Assembly (NCBI GenBank): GCA_041660045.1
Contig: JBAZXA010000003.1
Coordinates: 124,001 to 188,000, forward strand
Direction of reading: 5' to 3'
Source: WM-3-3 sp041660045
GTDB lineage: Bacteria; Pseudomonadota; Gammaproteobacteria; Methylococcales; Methylomonadaceae
Length of the DNA: 64,000 nucleotides
Shown here: positions 9,618 to 17,387 of the stretch, in pieces
Position numbering within the stretch: the first letter of the stretch is position 1
Layout: each line of letters begins with the position of its first letter
Position numbers and translations under genes: made by a program
Notes under the pieces: generated by a model
What the model saw: only the letters and a program-made list of their open reading frames with translations
Database searches by the model: none
What the model was told of the DNA's origin: nothing

Positions 9618-9756
9618 TTAAGTCTATCAATCCCAATAAGATCAGTGCGTAGTCAGATATTTATGCCTCCGCGGTTTTTCTGATAAATCTTGTTCTTGGG
9701 TAATTTCATCTCCAAAATGGATAATATCTCAGACAATCCAATTGTCATGAGGTCTT

Positions 9757-10043
9757 TTGTCACCGGTAATGTAAAAATGACCCACCTGAGACAAAATGGC
9801 TGCTGTTAGTAATTAGCAGTGGCGGAACCTCATGTTGACTCAGGAGTTATTAGTGGACATTCAAGTATTATCTAGACAGGGGCTAGGCATACGGGCCATA
9901 GCCAAAAAATTACAGTTATCACGCAATACGGTGCGCCGCTATTTGCGCGATGTGGCCAAGACGCCAACTTATTCGCCTAGGCTACCGCGCACGTCCAAGT
10001 TGGATCTTTTTAAAGCGTATCTGCGTGGGCGCATGGAATCAGC
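9757..10043 (+). pseudogene. istA: IS21-family remnant: IstA N-terminus
   Basis: The reading frame from 9832 gives the first ~70 residues of IstA, the IS21 transposase: QVLSRQGLGIRAIAKKLQLSRNTVRRYLRD is the helix-turn-helix of the family, followed by SKLDLFKAYL. The match ends near 10043, where sequence from the 3' end of an IS66 accessory gene on the other strand begins. The DDE catalytic domain and istB are missing. Sequence from about 9757 to 9831 is probably the IS21 left end. Confidence 0.75.
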
Positions 10044-10332
10044 CCAGGCATCGCCACAACTCCGCCAACCAGGCCGCCGATACGCCCGGTGGCAGCTCAA
10101 GCCAGTGGCCGCCCGCATGCCGCAGCACCAAAGGTTCGGATACAGCACTTGGACTTGTACCGGTATGAGCGACGGGGGACGGCGGCGATACCGGTTGCCC
10201 CCGGCGATATTCACACAAACGTGCCCCAAAGGTTTTGGGGTTTAACTGCTGTTGCCGGCAATAATCCGCTTGCGCTAGGCCGCTGGCCTGCCATGCCTCA
10301 ATATGCCCAATCCACTTCTTTGGTAATGTCAT
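10039..10332 (-). CDS. tnpA: IS66-family accessory protein TnpA (orphan)
   Basis: From the ATG at 10332 the frame encodes 97 residues with the pattern KKWIGHIEAWQASGLAQADYC, the hallmark of IS66 TnpA (HTH-like accessory protein), and ends with a WLELPPGVSAAWLAELWR tail typical of the family. TnpB and TnpC are missing because the sequence changes to IS21-derived DNA at about 10040. The gene start abuts the terminal repeat of the IS3-type element at 10340. A relic, though this small frame itself is intact. Confidence 0.7.
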   Translation of the reverse strand: MTLPKKWIGHIEAWQASGLAQADYCRQQQLNPKTFGARLCEYRRGQPVSPPSPVAHTGTSPSAVSEPLVLRHAGGHWLELPPGVSAAWLAELWRCLG

Positions 10333-10340
10333 CGGTATGT

Positions 10341-10364
10341 GATGTGTCAACACTTTACCGGACA
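10341..10364. repeat. IS3-type terminal inverted repeat, orfB end
   Basis: Reads GATGTGTCAACACTTTACCG followed by GACA on the plus strand. It pairs with the repeat at 11442-11465 with four mismatches and defines the orfB-side end of the element. Confidence 0.8.
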
Positions 10365-10371
10365 CAAGGTT

Positions 10372-11403
10372 AAGCAGCTTTATGCTGTAATTCAAAATCC
10401 ACGGGTGATTTATAACCATAACCGAATGCAGTCGCTAACGGTTATACCCACGGGGCACAAGTAAAAAATTTCGATATATTCAAAGATCGACTGCTTGGCT
10501 TCTTCCCGGGAAACATAGGTTTGATGATAGACAAGCTCTGTTTTTAAGGTATGAAAAAAGCTTTCAGAAACGGAATTGTCCCAACAATTGCCCTTACGGC
10601 TCATACTCTGTCGAATGCCAAAGCGCTTTAACAGCGTCCTATGGCTGTCAAAGGCATATTGGCTGCCACGGTCGCTATGCCACAACAAGCCTTTATCGGG
10701 CTTGCGTTTCCAAATCGCCATCAGTAAGGCATCATTGACCAGTGCTGTCCGCATATGCTTATCCATAGACAGCCCACCACTTGGCGTGAAAACAAATCGA
10801 TCACCACCGCCAAGTAGAGCCAGCCTTCCTGGGTGTGTATATTAGTGATGTCGCCCGCATAAACCTGATTGGGTTTGGACACCGTAAACTGCCAGTCGAG
10901 CGTGTTATCCGCGACCGGTAAATGATGCTTGGAATTCGTGGTTGCTTTAAATTTTCGCTGGGTTTTACACGTCAGGCCCGCTTCGCGCATTAACCGGCCT
11001 ATGCGTCGGCGGCTAACCGGCAAATCCCGATTAAGCAACGTTTGTTGCATGCGTCGGGTACCGTAGGTGACCCGGCCCTTGGTGAAGTCGACCGTTGTTC
11101 CCTGGCAAAGTACGCTGCCGCCTTTTTTACCCAAAGGCCACACGTAATAGGTCGCGTTCCTCCACCAATCGGGCGTTTTCCTTCTTTAAGCGCTTTAACT
11201 CTTCATATAAGTGATCGTCAGTACGAACCCGCCTTGGCATTTTCCAGAGGACGGCTGTATTTGCTGATCCAGGTATGCAGTGTATTTTCATTAATACCCA
11301 GGTCTCTGGCTGTTTGGGCAATCGGCTTATCTGATTCGTTGGCCAGTTTGACCGCTGATTCTCTGAATTCGGCACTATAGACTTTTGGTTTTTCCTGACT
11401 CAT
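10372..11403 (-). pseudogene. IS3-family orfA/orfB transposase, frameshifted
   Basis: orfA starts at 11403 with YSAEFRESAVKLANESDK and DLGINENTLHTWI (HTH). A frameshift near 11240 separates this from the leucine-zipper part (YEELKRLKKENARLVEERDLL). A short insertion near 11140 precedes the A6G tract and the KKAAAYFARE end of orfA. orfB lacks its N-terminus but keeps the DDE region: TYGTRRMQ, the block around YAGDITNI, LWHSDRGSQY, and CWDNSVSESFFHTLK, with frameshifts near 10745 and 10440 before the ending SPVDFELQHKAA. Several independent lesions make it inactive. Confidence 0.82.
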
Positions 11404-11441
11404 TTGGACTCACTCCTTCTTTACACGTATTTTAAGGAATG

Positions 11442-11465
11442 TGTCCGGAATAGTGTAGCCACATC
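11442..11465. repeat. IS3-type terminal inverted repeat, orfA end
   Basis: Read on the minus strand it begins GATGTGGCTACAC and ends CCGGACA, matching the repeat at 10341-10364 at 20 of 24 positions. It lies 39 bp upstream of the orfA start. Confidence 0.8.
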
Positions 11466-11466
11466 A

Positions 11467-12014
11467 GACAACACCGGGCTACGTGACCCGGACAACGCGC
11501 ATGTCGGCGTTGGCATCCGCCTCGTCATCGCGTTCCTCCCGGTCGCCGACCATTTCGTAGGTGGGTTTGGCCTTGGGCTTCCTGGGGCTATGGGTAATAC
11601 TGCCGTCAACGTGGCAGCCCGACTTGACCATCAGGTTTCGCCCCTTATTTGTCGGTTGATTTCCGATAGCAAGCCATCCCAAGCCTGTGCTTTGGTCAAC
11701 TTCGTCCTGAACCGGGGCAGCACCGAATGGCCTGGCACGTCGTCCTCCAACGACAAGCCCAGGAAACACAAAACATGCAGGTTGACATTGGCCATGTCTT
11801 CAACCGCCTGGTCGCTCAAGCCCCCGTGCCAAAGCCCGACCAGCAACATCTTAAACAACAGGCCGGGATAGGCAGGCCGCCAACGACATCGGAAACCGGG
11901 GCGTAATGCCGCCGGATCGCCTACTCTACCGGCTGCCAGTCATCAACCGGTCAATTTGGTTTAGGTTGTACCTTTGCGGGTACGGTGGCTGATGTAAAAA
12001 TCTGAAAAACTCAT
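11467..12014 (-). pseudogene. second IS5-family transposase remnant, truncated
   Basis: The minus strand begins MSFSDFYIS at 12014, a start shared by a subgroup of IS5 transposases. After frameshifts it continues with MLLVGLWHGGLSDQAVEDMANV (two pieces), GLSLEDDVPGHSVLPRFR, SGCHVDGSITHSPRKPK and TYEMVGDREERDDEA. The last two are the first DDE-domain blocks; the rest is cut off exactly at the end of the IS3-type element (11466). This is a different IS5 subgroup from the remnant at 8905. Confidence 0.75.
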
Positions 12015-12214
12015 GATAGCTAACATAACACATTGATTGTCAATATATTCTACCGCATTTTAATGAATTTAGGGCCGCTCGCCGCGCAGAAGTCTTAGTC
12101 TGTAAATTTGCGCGACTAATCCGCCCTACATTTAATACGACTTAAGGCCTTAGTTAATTTATAAGGGCTTTACACCTGCTTAATAATTTTTTCAGCCTCT
12201 TTAATAACAGATGA

Positions 12215-12502
12215 TCATGGCATTCTTAGCAAAAGCTCTTTAAGACCATTTAGGTCCTCGGGATGTTGAATACACCATTTGGGCGATTTTTTATCTAGTG
12301 CCGGTATTTCGGAATTAAGCCAATTTAAAAAATTAATTCCTACTCTAAAAGCAACAACTTTTGCTATCTCTTCATTACCATTAACTTCATCAAGCAATTT
12401 TTCTTTATCGGGAAATTCTTCCCATTTTTTTGAGACTAACAATACAAAATTTTGCCAATTTTTCTCGCCACAAAATAACTTTGTTAATTCAATATTACCC
12501 AT
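12215..12502 (-). CDS. candidate immunity protein for the RES-domain effector
   Basis: A 95-residue acidic, Trp-rich soluble protein without a signal peptide (blocks CGEKNWQNFVLLVSKKW and WCIQHPEDLNG). Its ATG immediately follows the stop codon of the RES effector gene, with the AAAGGAATG at the effector's end serving as its ribosome binding site, so expression is tightly coupled. Small size, acidity and position fit a cytoplasmic antitoxin that binds the NAD-attacking toxin. I do not recognise a named Imm family, so the role is inferred from position. Confidence 0.6.
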   Translation of the reverse strand: MGNIELTKLFCGEKNWQNFVLLVSKKWEEFPDKEKLLDEVNGNEEIAKVVAFRVGINFLNWLNSEIPALDKKSPKWCIQHPEDLNGLKELLLRMP

Positions 12503-13561
12503 TTACATTCCTTTAAAAACAATAATATTATTGCCACCTGGATTTCTTGCTGAAGGTGCAATTATGCCGTTGTAGCCATTCTCTTTAGCAAACACACCTA
12601 TTTTATGAGTAGTTTCGTAAGAGTTTGAAGTAATATCTTTCAATGAAATTCTTAATTCCTTTTGGGTTAATGGAATATTTAAGTCAAGCATATTGTCAAC
12701 TTGTATTTCTTTAGAAACTGTCTTTAATCCTTCTGTTGACCCATAATGCGATATTTCTGCTAACGCTGTTTCAGGCTCAGCGCCTGCATATACGCCGCCC
12801 TGGCCGGGAGGTGTATATCTATGATTAGAGTTCACATTGTATACATGGGCTTCCCATGTGGTTGATTCAAATTCCGGCTTAGTATATCTGTATACCTTGC
12901 CTTTAAAAATTACTCCTTTAGGTTTTGACTTTGATTTATTCTTATTTGAGCGTGCCGCCACATTATTATTCTTATTGCACCCCGCACAACCTTTATTGCT
13001 AAGTGCCGGGTTTTTGGCTTTCTTGGCCTTCAACTTCGCGGCTTTTGCTTTAGCTTTACTGGCGGCTTTTTTGGCAGTTTTAGTTACTGCTTTTGCTGCG
13101 GTTTTAGCCGCTGTCGCCGCTTTACCCGCAACAGTGGCCGCCTTGCCCGCACCTTTGGCGACTCCGGCAAGACCGCCTTTTGCGCCACCGAGCAATAAGC
13201 TGGTATCTCCGAACACCTCGCCCATTTTCTCATAATTTTTCTCGGCATAAGCTTCGCTCGCCGCCTTGCCCAAATTGGCGGGGATGTCTTTTACCGCCTT
13301 GCCTAAGCCTTTATAGCCCCCCTGGGCAGCGACTTTACCCAATGAACTTAGCGGTTCAATATCGTCAAGGATGATTTTTTTAGCGGCTTCATCGGCGCCA
13401 ATGGCCGACAAGCCTTCCTTGGCGGCTATTTTAGCACCACCGTAGGCGACTTGTGCGCCATCATATACGCCATATGCCGCTTCTTTTCCGGCGTTTATGA
13501 CCGAGTTGCCGATGCCGGTTATGAATTTGCCCGCATTGACACCTGCACTTTCACCTGCCAT
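12503..13561 (-). CDS. T6SS effector with C-terminal RES domain (predicted NADase)
   Basis: 352 residues in three parts. Residues 1-140 are Gly/Ala-rich with helical stretches and no signal peptide. Residues 140-215 are a Lys/Ala-rich linker (repeated KAA, AKA) that contains a GCAGC cysteine pair near 193. Residues ~217-352 match a RES domain: VYRYT (R225), HRYTPPGQGGVYAGAEPETALAE (R248, E269) and SARNPGGNNIIVF (S337) carry the Arg, Glu and Ser that name the family. RES toxins degrade NAD+. Position after an adaptor and directly before a small acidic gene supports a T6SS cargo/immunity pair. Confidence 0.78.
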   Translation of the reverse strand: MAGESAGVNAGKFITGIGNSVINAGKEAAYGVYDGAQVAYGGAKIAAKEGLSAIGADEAAKKIILDDIEPLSSLGKVAAQGGYKGLGKAVKDIPANLGKAASEAYAEKNYEKMGEVFGDTSLLLGGAKGGLAGVAKGAGKAATVAGKAATAAKTAAKAVTKTAKKAASKAKAKAAKLKAKKAKNPALSNKGCAGCNKNNNVAARSNKNKSKSKPKGVIFKGKVYRYTKPEFESTTWEAHVYNVNSNHRYTPPGQGGVYAGAEPETALAEISHYGSTEGLKTVSKEIQVDNMLDLNIPLTQKELRISLKDITSNSYETTHKIGVFAKENGYNGIIAPSARNPGGNNIIVFKGM

Positions 13562-13591
13562 GTGCGCTCCTGTATTGTCTTGTCAGTCGTT

Positions 13592-14314
13592 TCATAATTC
13601 AAGTTGCCATTCAAGCTCTACGCCTAAAGCCAATGCCGTGCCACGCAGCCACGGTAGCATGGACGAGTCGGTAAAGATGAGGGCAACCCAGTCTTTGCTT
13701 TGTTGTTGGTAAAAATGCTTGCCAAAGACGTGTTGGCACACGGCAAAGGCGGTAATGCCCTTGGCATCGGTGATCTGCTGCTGTCTTGCGGTTTGGATGG
13801 CCGTGGCGATAAAGTTGGTTAACGTGGCATCATCGGTAATGGGCTGGATGTTGCTTTGCTTGTTGGCTATGTCCGCCAATGCCCAGCAGGTGCGGGCGGC
13901 GATGTGGCCATTAAGCTGGCTTCCGTCTTGGCCGAACCAGTGGCTGCGCCGTGCATTGTCGTCAGCTTCTGACCAAGCGGCTTCGCTTGCCTCGTCGGCC
14001 AGCAAATCAGGGATGTCGTCGGGGTAGTGGCTGAGGTTGTCGAGCATGCCTTGGATTTCAGGCTGTTCGTCAAACTTTGGCCCGATGGCGCAGCAGTAAT
14101 GCAGGTAAGTGGTTAGGGCACTTTGAAAGTGGATGTCGTAACGCTCTTCCGCGTAGTCTATTTTATGCGCAACCATGCGCTGCGCCAGTGCTTGCGGCAG
14201 GGGCTGGAATAACGCGGGGTAGTCAGCTTGCAATTGCCCGGTTAATAAGGCGGCAAATTGGCTTCGCGCCTCGGCATCGAGCTGGTCGAGTTGGTGTTGG
14301 GTCAAAGTCAGCAT
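13592..14314 (-). CDS. T6SS effector-cassette accessory protein
   Basis: 240 residues, soluble, no signal peptide. The N-terminal half (LTQHQLDQL, a region with AHKIDYAEERYDI and CCAIGPKFDEQPEIQGMLDN) belongs to a family of unnamed proteins commonly found between DUF4123 adaptors and effectors next to vgrG; the 131-residue protein at 16919 is a shorter relative. The extra C-terminal half (about 130-240) has no recognised domain. It follows the adaptor by 3 bp and precedes the effector by 30 bp. Its role is unknown; loading or stabilising the effector is a guess from position. Confidence 0.6.
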   Translation of the reverse strand: MLTLTQHQLDQLDAEARSQFAALLTGQLQADYPALFQPLPQALAQRMVAHKIDYAEERYDIHFQSALTTYLHYCCAIGPKFDEQPEIQGMLDNLSHYPDDIPDLLADEASEAAWSEADDNARRSHWFGQDGSQLNGHIAARTCWALADIANKQSNIQPITDDATLTNFIATAIQTARQQQITDAKGITAFAVCQHVFGKHFYQQQSKDWVALIFTDSSMLPWLRGTALALGVELEWQLEL

Positions 14315-14317
14315 GGC

Positions 14318-14860
14318 TTAGCCTGTTTGGGTGTTGTCAGGGTAACTGCAATAACCGGCATCGGGTAAATACCAACGGGCGTGGGTGACAGGTTGCAATA
14401 AGGTTTTTAATTGGTTGGCATCGAACAGCCCGTGGGTGATTTGCTGTATGACACGGGGGTCATAAAAGCGCAATAAGGCCTCACTGCCATCAGGCAGAAT
14501 AACAATCAGCTGTTGTTGCAAGTGATTGAGCAAGGCCATGGGGGTTAATGGGCTCCATAACCAGATCAGGCACGGGGCTTGGGTTTCTGTGGTGAGGAGC
14601 CAGTTGAGCCTAGGTTGGTGGCGGTCCTCAAACGGATTCAGCGGAATTATAAAAGGCCCGGCTTCTTGGGCGGATTGTTCGGGCATGCCCTGGAATAAGC
14701 CGAGCAAGGATTCCTCCGGGAAGTGTTGTGCCAATTGGGTTACTGTGGTCTTCGGCTGGGCAGCATCGACCAAAACGTATAAGCGCAAGCTATCAACGGT
14801 GAATGCACAGATCTGGCTTAAAGTGTCTTCACTGTGCAATTTGGGTATGGTTGGCTGCAT
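14318..14860 (-). CDS. DUF4123 T6SS effector adaptor (Tap/TEC)
   Basis: 180 residues of the DUF4123 family, chaperones that bind both an effector and the tip of VgrG so the effector is loaded on the spike. Typical features are LYVLVDAAQ near residue 27, a central NPFEDRHQPRLNWLL region, and the C-terminal FYDPRVIQQITHGLFDANQLKTLL block. It is intact, unlike its paralogue at 17388-17903. It starts 15 bp after the vgrG tail fragment and leads the RES effector cassette. Confidence 0.8.
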   Translation of the reverse strand: MQPTIPKLHSEDTLSQICAFTVDSLRLYVLVDAAQPKTTVTQLAQHFPEESLLGLFQGMPEQSAQEAGPFIIPLNPFEDRHQPRLNWLLTTETQAPCLIWLWSPLTPMALLNHLQQQLIVILPDGSEALLRFYDPRVIQQITHGLFDANQLKTLLQPVTHARWYLPDAGYCSYPDNTQTG

Positions 14861-14875
14861 GCTCGGCGTTACCCT

Positions 14876-15310
14876 TTAGTTGCGCGGGGTCAGTGCACTG
14901 CCTGCCGCCGCCGCCTTCAACAGGCACGGTATGCAGATCTTGGACGGCACGATGCCATTGGGCCGCACACTGAGTTGTGCAGCTTGGCTACTGCCCCCCG
15001 AAAACGGGTGCTGGCCGCCTTTGGCGCTAAACTGGCCGGGGCAGGTAAAGGTGATGTTGCCGCCGTTTAGGGTGATGGTGGTTTGCCCGGCTTGCAGGGT
15101 GATTTGGCTGTTGGCCTTAAGGTCTATGCGGTTGTTGACCGAGGTGATGGTGATGGCCTGGTCGGCCAGGATTTCCAATGCCCCGGTATGCGCCTGGACC
15201 GAGACCGGGCCATTGGCGGCGATGGCCTTGATGCCGCCTTGCAAGCTAAACAGGCTGCTGGCGGAGGCGGGGCTGGTCAAGGCCGTTTGCTGCGTGGCGG
15301 CTTGCGTCAG
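14876..15310 (-). pseudogene. vgrG 3'-end fragment (duplicate tail)
   Basis: Open from a TAG at 15311-15313 to the stop at 14876. It encodes only the last ~145 residues of a VgrG: the DUF2345-type beta-helix region (SLFSLQGGIKAIAANGPV onward) and the tail VPSKICIPCLLKAAAAG. Positions 14911-15263 are almost identical to the 3' part of the full vgrG at 17941-18294, but the homopolymer here has six C instead of seven, so this copy keeps the frame through the tail. Upstream, LTQAATQQTAL comes from a different vgrG. It is a relic or a recombination donor. Confidence 0.78.
14911..15263. repeat. 353-bp direct repeat, copy 1 (vgrG tail)
   Basis: Nearly identical to 17941-18294 (a handful of substitutions plus one extra C in the other copy). 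It spans the end of the VgrG beta-helix and the ICIPCLL tail and links the two adaptor-effector cassettes. Confidence 0.88.
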
Positions 15311-15628
15311 CTAGTAATTTCAGAAGCACTGGGCTTCCACGTCAGTGCCAACCTACAGTTTGCCCAATATACGGGAAGAAGGCTGCCAAGGCTTTATGTT
15401 GAAAGCCTATTGCCAAAGCGGCCACAGGAAAAATCCGCCTAATGACCGGAAAAAGTGAAAAATGCCCATAAGTTGAGGTTTTTTACCCAACTCTAGCCCA
15501 GTAATTCCTGTTTTTGGCCATGATTTTGGTTTATAAGCTTTAGCAATAGAAACGGGTATTTTTTGCAAAAGTCTCACGGGATGTCCAACCTCTCCCATGC
15601 CCGGTAGGCCTCTCAAATTAGCTGAAAC
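15311..15628. other. intergenic stretch between immunity gene 1 and the vgrG tail copy
   Basis: No convincing gene. A 69-codon minus-strand frame (15407-15616) with a KSWPKTGITGLELGKK stretch is open but has no family I recognise and no coding context; it may be a remnant of a tail or a dispersed repeat. The cassette duplication breakpoint lies here. Confidence 0.4.
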
Positions 15629-15937
15629 TTACGGGTAATCAGGTAGCTTAATATCAGTGGCTCCAAAAATATTTTTCCAAATTTTTTCTAGCCATACATT
15701 TAAGTCTTCCTGTGTATCAAAATCTTCTCCTGTAATTTGCTCATATCTTTCCGGTGTTATTGCTTCAGTTAAAATAGCTTCGGCAAACTCTTTTTTGAAT
15801 AAACTTAATTTTTCTGGATATTTTGGGTTATTCAATTCTTTTTTTAACACATCGATCCAGTCTGATGTGAATGCATTTACATTTGCATATCTGTGCAGAA
15901 TGTCTTCCACTAGAGGATATTTAATCATTTTATTCAT
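15629..15937 (-). CDS. candidate immunity protein for the 322-residue effector
   Basis: 102 residues, acidic, all-helical in appearance, no signal peptide. The block FKKEFAEAILTEAITPERYEQITGEDFDTQEDLNVWL resembles small contact-dependent-inhibition/T6SS immunity proteins. Its ATG directly follows the stop codon of the effector gene (TAAATG), the same arrangement as the second cassette, so the two proteins are made together. It probably blocks the effector in the cytoplasm. Family name not certain. Confidence 0.62.
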   Translation of the reverse strand: MNKMIKYPLVEDILHRYANVNAFTSDWIDVLKKELNNPKYPEKLSLFKKEFAEAILTEAITPERYEQITGEDFDTQEDLNVWLEKIWKNIFGATDIKLPDYP

Positions 15938-16906
15938 TTAGTTTTTTGGTTCTGGATACATTGTTGTAAGTTCCCATTGCCTGGTTTTATTAGACTTTGT
16001 ATATACGCCAACCATACTTCCGTTGTCAAAATCTGTTGGAGTTACTCCGGTGGGGTTATTTTTACTTCCAATCCTAGTTTGACCACTCACTTTATCTTTA
16101 TAATTCGATCCATAGATTTCTTCTAGTTTTTGGTTTTCTACAAGGATTCTACCTTGTCCCGAAGTTTCTGCATCTTTGACCTTGGTTTTAAACTCGTCTG
16201 AATTTCTTAAATGACTTTCTCCATTAACGTAATCCTCTTCTGATTTTATTTTAGTCGCGTTTTTGCTGTATTTATGAGTTTCACCTGTTACAGCGTCTGT
16301 TGTTGTACCAGTCATCGGATCTTTACCATGCATAACTCTATCTTTAAGCTGTTGTTCAGTTACATCTCCTTCATGCCGTTGCGGCCCATGCCCTTGAAGT
16401 TTTAAGTCATTAATTTTTTCTTTGACTAATTTAATTTTTTTCTGTTTTTTGTCTTTATCCGAACCTTTACCACACCCCGCCGTATCACAACCTTTAGTTG
16501 CCTTGGTAACTTCATCCTTTTTGGTTGCCCGGTTCTTCTTGCACATCTCGGCCAGCTCGTCTTTCTTTTTTTGGATGGCTTCGTTGGCTTTTGCCAAGGC
16601 TTTTTTGACATCGGCCAATTTGTTGGCTATTTTGCCGCCCTTGGCAGCGGCTTTCGCGCCATCGCCGACAATGGGGATAATGCCCACCGCATCCCAGAAG
16701 GCACCTCCCCAATCGCCTGTGCCAAGAGATTTGCCCAAGCTGACAATATCCGCCGCCGTGCCTGCCGGGGGCGGCAAAAAGCCACCGACCATTAATGCGC
16801 TATCAGCGGATATTTCATCCAGCTTAAGGTTTAGCTTGGCAAGCTGGTCTTCAGCTTCGGTAATATCAGCCAGTTTCTTGAGGTATTCTGCACTTTGTAA
16901 TGACAT
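15938..16906 (-). CDS. T6SS effector with unassigned C-terminal toxin domain
   Basis: 322 residues. Residues 1-60 are helical with a Gly/Pro-rich hydrophobic patch (GGFLPPPAG); residues 60-140 are Ala/Lys-rich (GDGAKAAAKGGKIANK, then a coiled-coil-like KKALAKANEAIQKKK); a GCDTAGCGKG cysteine pair and Lys-rich linker sit near 138-160. The C-terminal ~150 residues (GHGPQRHEGDVTEQQLKDR, KDPMTGTTTDAVTGETHKYS, then VYTKSNKTRQWELTTMYP) look like a polymorphic-toxin tip; the early GHxxQRH and the final Tyr/Thr-rich strands recall RNase-type tips (CdiA-CT RNase A-like), but I cannot assign the activity. It has no signal peptide and is adjacent to its candidate immunity gene. Confidence 0.65.
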   Translation of the reverse strand: MSLQSAEYLKKLADITEAEDQLAKLNLKLDEISADSALMVGGFLPPPAGTAADIVSLGKSLGTGDWGGAFWDAVGIIPIVGDGAKAAAKGGKIANKLADVKKALAKANEAIQKKKDELAEMCKKNRATKKDEVTKATKGCDTAGCGKGSDKDKKQKKIKLVKEKINDLKLQGHGPQRHEGDVTEQQLKDRVMHGKDPMTGTTTDAVTGETHKYSKNATKIKSEEDYVNGESHLRNSDEFKTKVKDAETSGQGRILVENQKLEEIYGSNYKDKVSGQTRIGSKNNPTGVTPTDFDNGSMVGVYTKSNKTRQWELTTMYPEPKN

Positions 16907-16918
16907 TCTTCTATTCCC

Positions 16919-17314
16919 TTATGGTGCGCTGTCCGCCCGTTGCCACACTTGCCAATGACTGCCAAACATGGCCGCCTTGTCCAGTTTGTCAGGCACTTGG
17001 TAAAAGGCATCAATACGTTGCATTTCTGGCTTGGTGGTGTCTTCAACAATTTCTTTAAAACCCGGAAAGGTGAAAAAATCTGGGCCAATTTCCCACATCA
17101 ACCAAACAAAGTGGGTGTGGCTGATGGGGTCTTTAAAGCCGAATGACAGGGCTTTGTTACGTCCGTAACGGGTGCGTTTGATGAGAATGTCACGGGCTAT
17201 GGTATCGTGGAACTCGTCTAAAAACCCCGGCATGAAGGTGTCCACAAACCAATTAACGAAGCCTGATTCGTTGGCAATTGGGGCGGTGAGTTGGTGGTCT
17301 TTGATGACTAGCAT
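16919..17314 (-). CDS. T6SS effector-cassette accessory protein (short form)
   Basis: 131 residues with blocks ESGFVNWFVDTFMPGFLDEF, SFGFKDPISHTHFVWLMWEIGPDFF and a C-terminal DKLDKAAMFGSHW. The middle (a four-strand/helix region ending in GPDF) matches the N-terminal half of the 240-residue protein of the other cassette (CCAIGPKFDE). It lies 12 bp upstream of the effector gene and downstream of the DUF4123 pseudogene. Function unknown; conserved placement argues for a role in effector handling. Confidence 0.6.
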   Translation of the reverse strand: MLVIKDHQLTAPIANESGFVNWFVDTFMPGFLDEFHDTIARDILIKRTRYGRNKALSFGFKDPISHTHFVWLMWEIGPDFFTFPGFKEIVEDTTKPEMQRIDAFYQVPDKLDKAAMFGSHWQVWQRADSAP

Positions 17315-17387
17315 TAGGCCTTGTCCCCTGAGGTGCGTTGGTTACTCTGCCGGGAGTTAGGGTCGTTCAGGGCGATTGGGCTAAGGG

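Larger units (their letters stand above)
10340..11466 (-). mobile_element. IS3-family insertion sequence, decayed
   Basis: An 1127-bp element bounded by 24-bp imperfect inverted repeats (20 of 24 positions match; outer tips GATGTG). It contains remnants of orfA (from 11403) and orfB on the minus strand. The flanks are not duplicated (ATG on the left, GAC on the right) and the two sides belong to different elements, so the copy either arrived by recombination or has lost its target duplication through rearrangement. It lies between an IS66 relic and an IS5 relic. Confidence 0.8.

Noticed and set aside
9832..10245. A 137-codon plus-strand frame that looks like one HTH protein
   Set aside because: Only the first ~70 codons are IstA; the rest is antisense to an IS66 tnpA and reads as nonsense.
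12960..13130. Simple-sequence stretch that could be read as a tandem repeat or CRISPR-like array
   Set aside because: It is irregular low-complexity coding for Lys/Ala; there is no constant repeat with spacers. No CRISPR array was seen anywhere in the window.
12837..13235. Long plus-strand frame rich in Ala, Leu and Phe
   Set aside because: It is the complement of the Ala/Lys-rich linker of the RES effector, whose codon bias keeps the reverse strand open.
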